NCBI RefSeq assembly: GCF_036013935.1
Contig: NZ_CP107902.1
Coordinates: forward strand, 6,233,001-6,297,000
Reading direction: 5' to 3'
Length of the DNA stretch: 64,000 nucleotides
Origin: Streptomyces sp. NBC_00461
GTDB taxonomy: Bacteria; Actinomycetota; Actinomycetes; Streptomycetales; Streptomycetaceae
Shown here: in pieces, positions 9,356-17,701 of the stretch
Numbering within the stretch: the stretch's first letter is position 1
Layout: every line of letters begins with the position of its first letter
The notes under the pieces: model-generated
Databases searched by the model: none
The model's input: only the letters and a program-made list of their open reading frames with translations
Told to the model about the DNA's origin: nothing
Position numbers and translations under genes: made by a program

Positions 9356-9409
9356 GCCCGTCCGGCGTTTTGAGGACGAGGCCTTTCGGGCCGAAGCGGG
9401 GATCCGGGG
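9356..9409 (+). repeat. Dispersed streptomycete intergenic repeat, copy 1
   Basis: About 54 bp starting GCCCGTCCGGCGTT and containing GAGGACGAGG and GGCCGAAGCGGGG. A second copy of the same order of words is at 29252-29305. It lies just downstream of birA. This kind of element is frequent in streptomycete intergenic DNA. Confidence 0.7.
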
Positions 9410-9540
9410 ACAGGAGGCCCCGGGCGACGCCCGCACGGGTGCCGAGTGCCTCACCCACGTCGGGAGTGAGGTAGGGCACACCTGCCGTACAGTTGAGGCC
9501 GGTCGATACCTGACCGTGGCAGATCGGAAGGGCAGCAGGC

Positions 9541-10665
9541 GTGACCGTCGACGACACGGGCTCCGGCGCGGACGCGGACGGCCGGGTGGACCCCCATGCC
9601 GCCGAATCCGGCGAGGACCCGCTCGCCCTGCGCCTGGAACATCTGATCCTTGGCGCCGAGCGGCGCTACACCCCCTTCCAGGCGGCCCGCAGCGCGGGCG
9701 TCTCCGTGGAACTGGCCACCCGCTTCTGGCGGGCGATGGGCTTCGCCGACATCGGGCAGGCCAAGGCGCTCACCGAGGCCGACGTGCTCGCGCTGCGGCG
9801 CCTGTCCGGTCTGGTCGAGGCGGGGCTGCTGAGCGAGGCGATGGCCGTGCAGGTGGCCCGGTCCACCGGGCAGACCACGGCCCGGCTCGCCGAGTGGCAG
9901 ATCGACTCCTTCCTGGAGGGCCTGACCGAGCCCCCGGAACCCGGGATGACGCGCACCGAGGTGACGTACCCGATCGTCGAGCTGCTCCTGCCCGAGCTGG
10001 AGGAGTTCCTCGTCTACGTCTGGCGGCGCCAGCTCGCCGCCTCGGCCGGGCGGGTCGTGCAGGCCGCCGACGACGAGGAGATGGTCGACCGGCGCCTGGC
10101 CGTCGGCTTCGCGGATCTGGTCGGCTTCACCCGCCTCACCCGCCGGATGGAGGAGGAGGAACTCGGCGAACTCGTCGAGGCCTTCGAGACCACCGCCGCC
10201 GACCTGGTCGCCGCGCACGGCGGCCGACTGGTCAAGACGCTGGGCGACGAGGTGCTCTACGCGGCCGACGACGCCGGGATCGCCGCCGAGATCGCGCTGC
10301 GCCTCATAGAGACCATGGCGAACGACGAGACGATGCCCGAACTGCGCGTCGGCATCGCCTTCGGCACGGTCACCACCCGTATGGGCGACGTTTTCGGCAC
10401 GACGGTGAACCTCGCCTCCCGGCTGACGTCGATAGCCCCGCGCGACGCCGTCCTCGTCGACGCCGACTTCGCCCAGGAACTGATCCGCACCGGAGAGGCA
10501 CCGGCCTCCGAGGCCGAGGCGGCCGAGGCCGCCGCAGCGGCGGAGAAGGAGGGCGAGGAGCCCCCGACGTACCGCTTCGCCCTCCAGCCGATGTGGCAGC
10601 GCCCGGTCCGCGGCCTCGGCGTCGTGGAGCCCTGGCTCCTGACACGACGGAGCGAGGCTCCGTAG
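9541..10665 (+). CDS. cya: Class III adenylate cyclase
   Basis: A 374-residue soluble protein with GTG start at 9541 and a GGAAGG-type site just upstream. Residues about 25-180 form an all-helical regulatory region like that of the pH-responsive mycobacterial cyclase Rv1264. Residues about 185-350 are the CHD catalytic domain. The first metal Asp is in GFADLVGFTRLT, the substrate-specifying Lys and second metal Asp in LVKTLGDEVLY, and the transition-state Asn/Arg in VNLASRL, so the site looks complete. A run of Ala/Glu (residues about 320-342) is inserted near the C-terminus. In Streptomyces, Cya makes cAMP that acts through Crp in germination and development. It stands alone, with repeats on both sides. 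Confidence 0.93.
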   Translation: MTVDDTGSGADADGRVDPHAAESGEDPLALRLEHLILGAERRYTPFQAARSAGVSVELATRFWRAMGFADIGQAKALTEADVLALRRLSGLVEAGLLSEAMAVQVARSTGQTTARLAEWQIDSFLEGLTEPPEPGMTRTEVTYPIVELLLPELEEFLVYVWRRQLAASAGRVVQAADDEEMVDRRLAVGFADLVGFTRLTRRMEEEELGELVEAFETTAADLVAAHGGRLVKTLGDEVLYAADDAGIAAEIALRLIETMANDETMPELRVGIAFGTVTTRMGDVFGTTVNLASRLTSIAPRDAVLVDADFAQELIRTGEAPASEAEAAEAAAAAEKEGEEPPTYRFALQPMWQRPVRGLGVVEPWLLTRRSEAP

Positions 10666-11341
10666 GGGATCTTGTGGGACTCGTTGGCTTGCGGCCTGTG
10701 GCCTGCGGTCTGACTGCCAAGGGGGCCAGCGGTCTGGTGGCCTGGTGATCCGGCTGCTTGGCGGCCTGTGGCCTGCCAGTCTGCGGTCTGCGGTCTGCGG
10801 CCGGCGGTCTGCGGCCGGCGGCCGGCGGCCTGGCAGTCTATGGCCTGTGGCCTGGTGATCCGGTGGCTTGGCGGTCTGGCGGTCTCGTGGCCCGGCCAGG
10901 CGCGGGCTCACGGTTGGCTTTTTCGCGGTGCCGCCCGGCGTGTCCGAGCCAGGCGCGGGCTCACGGTTGGCTTTGATTCGCGGTGCCGCCCGGCGTGTGC
11001 GAGCACTGGTCCGTGGAGTCCGGGGGCGGCCGGGCGGTGGGGGGTGCCGCTTATGGGTGGGGAGGCCGCGGAGCTGGGTGGTGTGAGGCGGCGTCGTTCT
11101 GGTGGGGATGGTCGCGCCCGCGGTTGGCCGGGCGTTGATCCGGGGTCCTGTCTGTCGGGCGTGGCGGGCGCGGGGCAGGGCCAAGGGCGTGTGGGTGCCG
11201 CACCAGGGGCTCGCGAAGCATCTGCAGTGGGCCGTCCGCGATCTCGCCTCGCAGGGCACGACCGGTGCGCCGGTGTTGTCCTCGACCGCGTTCGACCTGG
11301 TCGGGCGGCAGTGTTTCGGCAGGGCTGGTCGGCCGGTGGTT
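10666..11341. other. 676-bp intergenic region, repeat-rich and low-complexity
   Basis: No convincing gene; the open frames are low-complexity Gly/Arg/Ala/Val stretches. From about 10685 to 10890 the DNA is built from variants of GCGGTCT, GGCCTGT and GGCCGGC. A degenerate longer unit starting GCCTGGTGATCCGG recurs about 110 bp apart (near 10740 and 10850). It is followed by a 53-bp-period direct repeat (10896-10998). From about 11000 to 11341 there is GT-rich DNA without clear structure. It lies between cya (plus) and the convergent proline-rich gene (minus). Confidence 0.7.
10896..10998. repeat. Two tandem direct repeats with 53-bp period
   Basis: Copies at 10896-10943 and 10949-10998 both begin CCAGGCGCGGGCTCACGG and end CGGTGCCGCCCGGCGTGT. 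They differ only by a short indel near the centre. They lie in non-coding DNA downstream of cya. Confidence 0.8.
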
Positions 11342-11890
11342 TCAGCCCGTGAGTGCGCCCACGCACAGGCCGATGATCGGGACGCAGAGGTCGGGGTCGT
11401 CCGGGTTGTTCGGGGGTGGGGGTGGCGGGGGTGTGGAGCGGCCCGGAGTCGGAGTCGGTTGGGGGGTGGGCGGCGTCGTTGTGGGTGGGGGCGTGGGTGT
11501 CGGGGTGTTCGGGGCTTGCGGGAGCGTCGTGGTGGCGGTGGACTCCGGGTCCGGCGGTGCGGTCGTGGACGGCAGGGATACGAGGCTCGAAGCCGCCGTC
11601 GGTGTCGCGCTCGCCCCGCCCATCACGGACGTCGAGGAGGGACTGACCCGGGGCGCGGCCTCGACGGTGGCGACGGCGTTGCCCGACCGGTCGGTGCCCG
11701 TACCGGCGTCCTGCCGGGGCTCGGCCTCCGCGGTCCCGACCCCGCCGACCCCCGGCTCGGGCGCCACCCGTACGAGGCTCAAGGCGCCGGCGGCCAGCGC
11801 GAGGCCCCCGACGGCGAACAGAACCTTGCGGGGCCGCGGCCTGCGATGCCGGCCCCGCCCCACCGATGTCTCCGCCGTCACGCTCATCAT
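11342..11890 (-). CDS. Proline/threonine-rich secreted or membrane-anchored protein, unknown function
   Basis: A 182-residue protein. After a basic N-terminus (RGRHRRPRPRK) there is one hydrophobic segment at about residues 22-40 (VLFAVGGLALAAGALSLV), then a long low-complexity Ser/Thr/Ala/Pro region with a polyproline stretch near residues 155-162. It ends in a small Cys-containing tail, DLCVPIIGLCVGALTG. The two cysteines four residues apart on the other side of the spacer suggest an extracytoplasmic disulfide (inference). GGGGAGGGG lies just upstream of the double ATG (11890/11887). I do not recognise a family. Confidence 0.7.
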   Translation of the reverse strand: MMSVTAETSVGRGRHRRPRPRKVLFAVGGLALAAGALSLVRVAPEPGVGGVGTAEAEPRQDAGTGTDRSGNAVATVEAAPRVSPSSTSVMGGASATPTAASSLVSLPSTTAPPDPESTATTTLPQAPNTPTPTPPPTTTPPTPQPTPTPGRSTPPPPPPPNNPDDPDLCVPIIGLCVGALTG

Positions 11891-12063
11891 GACCCCTCCC
11901 CGTTGCGCAAGCGCCCCCTGTGCGCCGTGGCGGAGGCACGCTATGCGCTCCCGTGGGCGGTGCGACGGGAGTCGGGCCGGATGTCACTCGAACGGGGACA
12001 ACGGAGGGAAACCCTGCGATGATCGGGCCGAAACTTGTTAACCCGCGTTAACCGGAGGGCGTC

Positions 12064-12873
12064 ATGGGTGAGGAGCGGTTCGGGGAGTTCGTGGTGGTGC
12101 GGCGACACGGAGACGGGGACGTCGCGCATGTCGCGGAACTCGTCCTCGACCGGCCCAAGGCCATGAACGCCGTGTCGAGCGAGATGGCGCGTTCGATCGC
12201 CGGGGCGTGCGCGGCGCTGGCTGCCGACCGTGACGTACGGGCGGTCGTGGTGACGTCCACGCACGAGCGGGCGTTCTGCGTCGGGGCGGATCTGAAGGAG
12301 CGGAACTCCTTCTCCGACGCCGACCTGGTCCGGCAGCGGCCCGTCGCGCGCAGTGCCTACACCGGGGTGCTCGAACTGCCGGTGCCGACGATCGCCGCGG
12401 TGCACGGGTTCGCGCTCGGCGGAGGCTTCGAGCTGGCGCTGGCGTGCGACCTGATCGTGGCCGATCGCACGGCCGTGGTGGGGCTGCCGGAGGTGTCCGT
12501 GGGAGTCATCCCGGGCGGTGGCGGTACGCAGCTGCTCCCGCGCCGGGTGGGGGCCGCCCGGGCGGCGGAGCTCATCTTCACGGCCCGGCGCCTGGAGGCC
12601 GCCGAGGCGCGGGAGTTGGGCCTCGTGGACGAGCTGGTGGAGGAGGGACGGGACCGGGCCGAGGCGCTGGCCCTGGCGTCCCGCATCGCCGCGAACTCAC
12701 CGGTCGGCCTGCGGGCCGCCAAGCGCGCGCTGCGCCTCGGTCACGGGCTCGACCTGCGGGCCGGCCTGGAGGTCGAGGACGCGGCATGGCGGTCCGTGGC
12801 GTTCTCCGGGGACCGGGCGGAGGGCGTGGCGGCGTTCAACGAGAAGCGGAAGCCTCAGTGGCCCGGCGAGTAG
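12064..12873 (+). CDS. Enoyl-CoA hydratase/isomerase family protein
   Basis: A 269-residue crotonase-fold protein, the usual length. The oxyanion-hole segments are FCVGADLKERNS and HGFALGGGFELALACD. Both glutamates of classical hydratases are present (GGGFELA and GLPEVSVGV), followed by PGGGGTQLLPR. Hydration of 2-enoyl-CoA is therefore plausible, though the exact substrate cannot be read. It starts at ATG 12064 with CGGAGGG upstream. It is followed 115 bp later by the GGDEF gene on the same strand. The family includes beta-oxidation and amino-acid-degradation enzymes. Confidence 0.9.
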   Translation: MGEERFGEFVVVRRHGDGDVAHVAELVLDRPKAMNAVSSEMARSIAGACAALAADRDVRAVVVTSTHERAFCVGADLKERNSFSDADLVRQRPVARSAYTGVLELPVPTIAAVHGFALGGGFELALACDLIVADRTAVVGLPEVSVGVIPGGGGTQLLPRRVGAARAAELIFTARRLEAAEARELGLVDELVEEGRDRAEALALASRIAANSPVGLRAAKRALRLGHGLDLRAGLEVEDAAWRSVAFSGDRAEGVAAFNEKRKPQWPGE

Positions 12874-12988
12874 CGGCCGAGGAGCAGCAGCCAGTAGCCA
12901 CCGAGGGCCGGTCGGCATGAGTCGGGGCCGGTCACCCCACCGCCGTATCAATAGAACGAATCGCCCGAAACCTCCCTAACCTGGAGTG

Positions 12989-14140
12989 ATGGGTGATGAC
13001 AAGCGGCTCGCTGCCGTTGTCGCGTTGGCGCAGGGCATGGCGGCGGCCCACGGCTCGCACGAGGCGTGGCGCTCGGCGGCGGCCGGGGCGTGCCGGGCGC
13101 TCGGCGGGAGCTTCGCCGCGCTGTCGGTGTGGGAGCGGGAGCGCGGTCGGCTGCGGGTCCTCGTGAACGTGGGGGAGCGGGGCGAGGGGGAGGACGAGTT
13201 CCCGGAGGACGAGTCGTACCCGGTGCACCAGTTCCCCGAGATCACCGAGTTCCTGCACGAGCGGTGGGCCGGGGGCGGTGAGCCCGACGCGTGGGTGGAG
13301 ACGGCGCAGGGGCCCGCGGCGGGCGGCCGCCCCGGTTACGTCCATCAGCGGGTCGCCGCCCTGCGCCGCCGGGGCCGCGGCTGCTGCGTCGTCGCCCCGA
13401 TCGTGCTGAACGGACGGGCGTGGGGCGAGCTCTATGTGGCGCGTCCCGCCGGTGCGCCCGTCTTCGGGCGGGCCGACGCCGACTTCGCCACCGTCCTGGC
13501 CGCCGTCGTCGCCGCCGGGATCGCCCAGGCGGAGCGGCTGGAGGAGGCGCGACGGCTGGCGTACACCGACGCCCTCACCGGTCTCGCCAACCGGCGTGCC
13601 GTCGATGTGAAGCTGGACGAGGCCGTCGAGGCGCACCGCGCGGACGGCACGGTCGTCAGCCTGGTCGTCTGTGACCTCAACGGCCTCAAGCGCGTCAACG
13701 ACACCTGCGGCCATGCCGTGGGCGACCGTCTGCTCGAACGCTTCGGCTCCGTGCTCTCCCTGTGCGGCGCGATGCTGCCCGGTGCGCTCGCCGCGCGCCT
13801 GGGCGGGGACGAGTTCTGTCTGCTCGCCGTCGGGCCGTCCGCCGACGAGGTGGTCAAGGCGGCCGACGAACTGTGCCGCCGCGCCGCCGAGTTGGAGCTG
13901 GGCGACGGCGTCGCCTGCGGGGTCGCGTCCACCGAGGACCCGATCGGGCCGGTCCGCTCCGCCCGCCGGCTCTTCCGGCTCGCGGACGCCGCCCAGTACC
14001 GGGCGAAGGCGCTCCACGCGGGCAAGCCGGTCGTGGCCGGGCGGGAAGGGCCCGACGATCCGGTCATGCGGCTGGCCGACGCGCCTTCGCTGCGGCAGGC
14101 CGCCTCCGAGCGGCGCCGGTTCCGGGGGCGGCGGAGCTGA
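12989..14140 (+). CDS. GAF-GGDEF diguanylate cyclase
   Basis: A 383-residue protein. Residues about 1-175 are a GAF-like sensor (ALSVWERERGRLRVLVNVG, then CCVVAPIVLNGRAWGELYV). Residues about 180-345 are a GGDEF domain with YTDALTGLANRRA, the metal Asp in VCDLNGLKRVND, GHAVGD, and an intact GGDEF at about 269-273. It should make cyclic di-GMP, which in Streptomyces controls development through BldD. The product-inhibition I-site (RxxD five residues before GGDEF) is absent: LPGA is found there. GTG 12986 and ATG 12989 are adjacent possible starts. TAACCT at 12977-12982 is placed as the -10 of a leaderless transcript, which favours ATG (inference). Confidence 0.9.
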   Translation: MGDDKRLAAVVALAQGMAAAHGSHEAWRSAAAGACRALGGSFAALSVWERERGRLRVLVNVGERGEGEDEFPEDESYPVHQFPEITEFLHERWAGGGEPDAWVETAQGPAAGGRPGYVHQRVAALRRRGRGCCVVAPIVLNGRAWGELYVARPAGAPVFGRADADFATVLAAVVAAGIAQAERLEEARRLAYTDALTGLANRRAVDVKLDEAVEAHRADGTVVSLVVCDLNGLKRVNDTCGHAVGDRLLERFGSVLSLCGAMLPGALAARLGGDEFCLLAVGPSADEVVKAADELCRRAAELELGDGVACGVASTEDPIGPVRSARRLFRLADAAQYRAKALHAGKPVVAGREGPDDPVMRLADAPSLRQAASERRRFRGRRS

Positions 14141-14234
14141 CGTACGGGGCCCGCAGGGGGTGCGCCGGATGGGTAAGGGGCGTACCCGTGAACCAGTAGT
14201 GACATCTTCGTCTTCACTGCGTACGCTCCTGAAT

Positions 14235-15779
14235 ATGGATATGCACACTGTGGTGGTGGGGACGTCCGGGGTGACCGCGTCCGACGTTCTCGCCGTGGCG
14301 CGCGACGGCGCCCGGGTCGAGCTGTCGGGGGAGGCGGTCGCGGCGCTCGCCGCGGCCCGCGAGATCGTGGACGCGCTGGCGGCCAAGCCCGAGCCCGTCT
14401 ACGGCGTCAGCACCGGCTTCGGCGCCCTGGCGACCCGGCACATCAGCCAGGAGCTGCGCGCCCAGCTGCAGCGCAACATCGTCCGCTCGCACGCCGCCGG
14501 CCTCGGCCCGCACGTGGAGCGGGAAGTCGTACGGGCCCTGATGTTCCTGCGACTCAAGACCGTCTGCTCGGGACACACCGGCGTCCGCCCCGAGGTCGCG
14601 CAGACCATGGCCGACGTGCTGAACGCCGGGATCACCCCCGTCGTCCACGAGTACGGCTCCCTCGGCTGCTCGGGCGACCTCGCGCCCCTTTCCCACTGCG
14701 CCCTGACGCTCATGGGAGAGGGTGAGGCGGAAGGTCCTGACGGCACCGTCCGCCCTGCCGGTGAGCTCCTTGCGGAGCACGGGATCACCCCCGTCGAGCT
14801 GCGCGAGAAGGAGGGCCTCGCCCTCCTCAACGGCACCGACGGCATGCTCGGCATGCTCGTCATGGCCCTCGCCGACCTGGACATGCTCTACAAGTCGGCC
14901 GACGTGACGGCCGCCCTCTCGATGGAGGCGCTGCTCGGCACCGACCGGGTCCTCGCCCCCGAGCTGCACGCCATCCGCCCGCACCCCGGCCAGGGCGCCT
15001 CCGCCGCCAACATGCTTGCCGTGCTGAAGGGTTCGGAGCTCACCGGACACCACCAGGACGACGCCCCGCGCGTCCAGGACGCCTACTCGGTGCGCTGCGC
15101 CCCGCAGGTCGCCGGCGCCGGACGCGACACCATGGCGCACGCCCGCCTCGTCGCCGAGCGCGAGCTGGCCTCGGCCGTCGACAACCCGGTCGTGCTGCCC
15201 GACGGGCGCGTGGAGTCCAACGGCAACTTCCACGGCGCCCCGGTCGCGTACGTCCTGGACTTCCTCGCCATCGCCGCCGCGGACCTGGCCTCCATCGCCG
15301 AGCGCCGCACCGACCGGCTGCTCGACAAGAACCGCAGCCACGGCCTGCCGCCCTTCCTGGCCGACGACGCGGGCGTGGACTCGGGGCTCATGATCGCCCA
15401 GTACACGCAGGCCGCGCTGGTGAGCGAGATGAAGCGACTGGCCGTGCCGGCGTCCGCCGACTCGATCCCGTCCTCCGCCATGCAGGAGGACCACGTCTCC
15501 ATGGGCTGGTCGGCCGCCCGCAAGCTGCGCACCGCCGTCGACAACCTCACGCGCGTGGTCGCCGTCGAGCTGTATGCCGCCACCCGCGCGATCGAGCTGC
15601 GCGAGGGCCTGACCCCGGCACCCGCCTCGCAGGCGGCCATCACGGCCGTGCGGTCGGCGGGAGTCGAGGGCCCCGGTCCCGACCGGTTCCTCGCGCCCGA
15701 TCTCGCCGCCGCGGACACGTTCGTGCGCGAGGGACGGCTGGTCGCCGCGGTGGAGACCGTCACCGGGCCCCTGCAGTAG
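14235..15779 (+). CDS. hutH: Histidine ammonia-lyase
   Basis: A 514-residue enzyme that removes ammonia from L-histidine to give urocanate, the first step of histidine utilisation. The MIO prosthetic group forms autocatalytically from GCSGDLAPLSH at residues 144-154: here Cys145-Ser146-Gly147 instead of the usual Ala-Ser-Gly. Other family segments are PVYGVSTGFGAL, ALLNGTDG, SVDNPVV, GNFHGAPVA and QEDHVSMGW. ATG 14235 is chosen; the in-frame ATG 14241 is possible. Other hut genes are not adjacent, so it forms a single-gene unit closed by a hairpin at 15792-15821. Confidence 0.95.
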   Translation: MDMHTVVVGTSGVTASDVLAVARDGARVELSGEAVAALAAAREIVDALAAKPEPVYGVSTGFGALATRHISQELRAQLQRNIVRSHAAGLGPHVEREVVRALMFLRLKTVCSGHTGVRPEVAQTMADVLNAGITPVVHEYGSLGCSGDLAPLSHCALTLMGEGEAEGPDGTVRPAGELLAEHGITPVELREKEGLALLNGTDGMLGMLVMALADLDMLYKSADVTAALSMEALLGTDRVLAPELHAIRPHPGQGASAANMLAVLKGSELTGHHQDDAPRVQDAYSVRCAPQVAGAGRDTMAHARLVAERELASAVDNPVVLPDGRVESNGNFHGAPVAYVLDFLAIAAADLASIAERRTDRLLDKNRSHGLPPFLADDAGVDSGLMIAQYTQAALVSEMKRLAVPASADSIPSSAMQEDHVSMGWSAARKLRTAVDNLTRVVAVELYAATRAIELREGLTPAPASQAAITAVRSAGVEGPGPDRFLAPDLAAADTFVREGRLVAAVETVTGPLQ

Positions 15780-15791
15780 TCGTACGACAAC

Positions 15792-15821
15792 GGGGCCCTG
15801 CCGCACCTGCGACAGGGCCCC
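15792..15821. terminator. Bidirectional hairpin between hutH and convergent lipoprotein gene
   Basis: Arms 15792-15804 and 15809-15821 pair with one mismatch around a 4-nt loop (GGGGCCCTG opposite CAGGGCCCC). It sits 12 bp after the hutH stop and 6 bp before the stop of the opposing gene, so it can serve both. Confidence 0.8.
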
Positions 15822-15827
15822 CGAACA

Positions 15828-16634
15828 TCAACCGAGCTTCGCCGCCTGCGCCTTGATGATCTCGGCGGGGATGCCGTACTTGTCCTTCTTGCCGGCCAGC
15901 GCCGCCAGGCTGACCGAGTAGTACGTGGCGACCGTGGAGCCGTGGCGGACGACCTCGGCGTGCACCGTCGTCGTGTCGCCCTCGGTCTTGCCGGTCACGG
16001 AGAACGCCACCGACTCGTCGCCCGATCCCGAGGACTTCTCCTCGGCGACCTTCGTGAACTTCTGGGTGTCCTGGCCCTTCGCCGACACCGTGAAGCCGCT
16101 CGCGCAGCCGGCGACCGCGTCCGAGACGGACTTCATGGTCTGCTCGGCGCCCCCGCCGTCGTACGAGGAGAGCGACACGATCGTCATCGTGGAGCCCACG
16201 ATGTCCTTGAGGCTGTCCTCGATGTCGTCGAGGCTCTCCTCGGAGGTGCCCTTGGACGTCGGCTCGGCGACCTTCTCCGTGGCCATCCGGTTGACGTACG
16301 CGCTCTCGTCGCCCGGCGCGAACCCGGTGAGGACGTAGGCGAGCGGCTCGCACTTCGCGTCCACCACCGTCACCTGGTCCTTGGACTCGGCGAACTTGCC
16401 GCCCTTGTCGGCGGACTTGACCTCGTAGCCGTCGAGGTCCTGCTCGCTGATGATTCGCTTGCCCAGCTCGGCCGCACTGAGTGCCTTGGCGGCCGCAGTC
16501 GGCGAAGAACCCATGCCGGCGGAGTCCTTGGAGTCCCCGGAACCCGAATCCCCGCCGCAACCCGTGATGAGGGCGAGCGACAGCGCGCTCACGGCAACCG
16601 TGGCGCCCACGCGCACCCTCGATGATCTCTTCAT
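15828..16634 (-). CDS. Secreted lipoprotein, unknown function
   Basis: A 268-residue protein with a lipoprotein signal peptide: basic start MKRSSRVRVG, hydrophobic core, and lipobox LITGC with the lipid-modified Cys at residue 26. A Gly/Ser/Asp linker follows, then a mixed alpha/beta domain from about residue 50, with two cysteines (in AKCEPLAYVL and AGCASGF) that could pair outside the cell. No catalytic motif is evident. The upstream LAxTG gene on the same strand ends 42 bp before it, so the two surface proteins may be co-transcribed. The overall look is like streptomycete sensor-type lipoproteins, but no function is assigned. Confidence 0.8.
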   Translation of the reverse strand: MKRSSRVRVGATVAVSALSLALITGCGGDSGSGDSKDSAGMGSSPTAAAKALSAAELGKRIISEQDLDGYEVKSADKGGKFAESKDQVTVVDAKCEPLAYVLTGFAPGDESAYVNRMATEKVAEPTSKGTSEESLDDIEDSLKDIVGSTMTIVSLSSYDGGGAEQTMKSVSDAVAGCASGFTVSAKGQDTQKFTKVAEEKSSGSGDESVAFSVTGKTEGDTTTVHAEVVRHGSTVATYYSVSLAALAGKKDKYGIPAEIIKAQAAKLG

Positions 16635-16676
16635 GAGCGGACTATGAAGGCGACGTCAAGGAATCGTCAAGCAAAT

Positions 16677-17003
16677 TCAAAAACCGAGGCGCTCCCGGCG
16701 CACCGAATACAGCACGAATCCGGCGCCGACCCCGAGGAAGAGGGTGCCGCCGACGACGTAGGGAGTGGTGTCGAAGCTTCCGGTGTCGGCGAGTTGGGTC
16801 TCGCTGTCGGTGTCGGTTCCGGAGGCGTCCGCGGTCGTCGACGCCATCCGCGCCTGCGTCGTGATCTGCGAGGACGGGGTCGCCGAGGGCGCTGTTCTCG
16901 CCGGCTCGTCCCCGGTCGCGTTGGCGGAGGGAACGAACCACAGGGCGCACAGGAGGGTCCCTGCGGCGGTGGCGGTCAGCAACGGACGGCGAGCGGATGA
17001 CAC
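16677..17003 (-). CDS. Small LAxTG-anchored cell-wall protein
   Basis: A 108-residue protein with a Sec signal peptide (residues 1-30, ending SANA), a Ser/Thr/Ala-rich spacer of about 40 residues, then LADTG near residue 71. A hydrophobic helix (YVVGGTLFLGVGAGFVLYSV) and the basic tail RRERLGF follow. LAxTG is the motif used by class E sortases of Streptomyces, the same type that anchors long chaplins, so covalent attachment to peptidoglycan is expected. The mature surface part is tiny and repetitive, which suggests a spacer or coat role (inference). Start is GTG 17003. No sortase gene is in this window. Confidence 0.85.
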   Translation of the reverse strand: MSSARRPLLTATAAGTLLCALWFVPSANATGDEPARTAPSATPSSQITTQARMASTTADASGTDTDSETQLADTGSFDTTPYVVGGTLFLGVGAGFVLYSVRRERLGF

Positions 17004-17112
17004 GGAATATCGATCCCCTTGTGGCGCTGGCGAATTGGCCGTGTGGTGCGATGTTAGTGAAAGGCGCGGGTCACAGGAAAGTCACGGGAGCCAAGGGCCG
17101 TACTCTCCGGGC

Positions 17113-17466
17113 ATGAGCACTGAAGAGACATCACGTTTTGTCCGCCTTCGGGTGGAACTCGTCATCGAGGTCGACGACTCCGACGCGGTGACCAAGGCGG
17201 CGCTGCGGCGGATCGCCGACGACACCGACCTGCCGATCGACGAGCGGGCACAGGTCGAGAACGCTGTGACGGAAGACACTGCGGAGGCCCTCGCGTATCT
17301 CGTCGACCCGTTCGACCTGGTGAGCGAGGTGCCCGGCGTGGAACTCGCCCAGGCCTCCTGGTCCAGCGAGGAGATCGACTACGACCCCGATTCGCCGGAT
17401 TGGGACCTGGACGACGATGATGTGCACGGCGAACACCGTGACGACGAGGGGGTGACCCTCGGCTGA
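17113..17466 (+). CDS. Small acidic protein, unknown function
   Basis: A 117-residue cytoplasmic-looking protein. Residues about 10-75 look folded (RFVRLRVELVIEVDDSDAV, LRRIADDTDLPI). The C-terminal 35 residues are extremely acidic (SPDWDLDDDDVHGEHRDD). ATG 17113 fits the point where codon use becomes coding-like; the frame is open farther upstream, antisense to the LAxTG gene. It is divergent from that gene with 109 bp between starts. I do not recognise a family. Confidence 0.7.
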   Translation: MSTEETSRFVRLRVELVIEVDDSDAVTKAALRRIADDTDLPIDERAQVENAVTEDTAEALAYLVDPFDLVSEVPGVELAQASWSSEEIDYDPDSPDWDLDDDDVHGEHRDDEGVTLG

Positions 17467-17701
17467 CGTGGCTCGGGGGGCATCGTGACCCTGGGCGGCG
17501 ACCGCCGTCCGGGGTTTCGTCGTCTCGGGGGAGACGCACTGACCGTCATCCGCACCACCGGCACCCTCCGCCCCGGCGGACGTGGCGTGCCCCACACATC
17601 TGAGGAATGTGGAACGGGATGAACCGGTCGTAGCGTTGAAGTTCCTTAAACGGGGCACTCTCGGGGTTCTTGGGGATACGGCAACGATGGAGAAGCGTGT
17701 G

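Noticed and set aside
10896..10998. Possible CRISPR array
   Set aside because: Only two units with no unique spacers between them; a simple tandem duplication.
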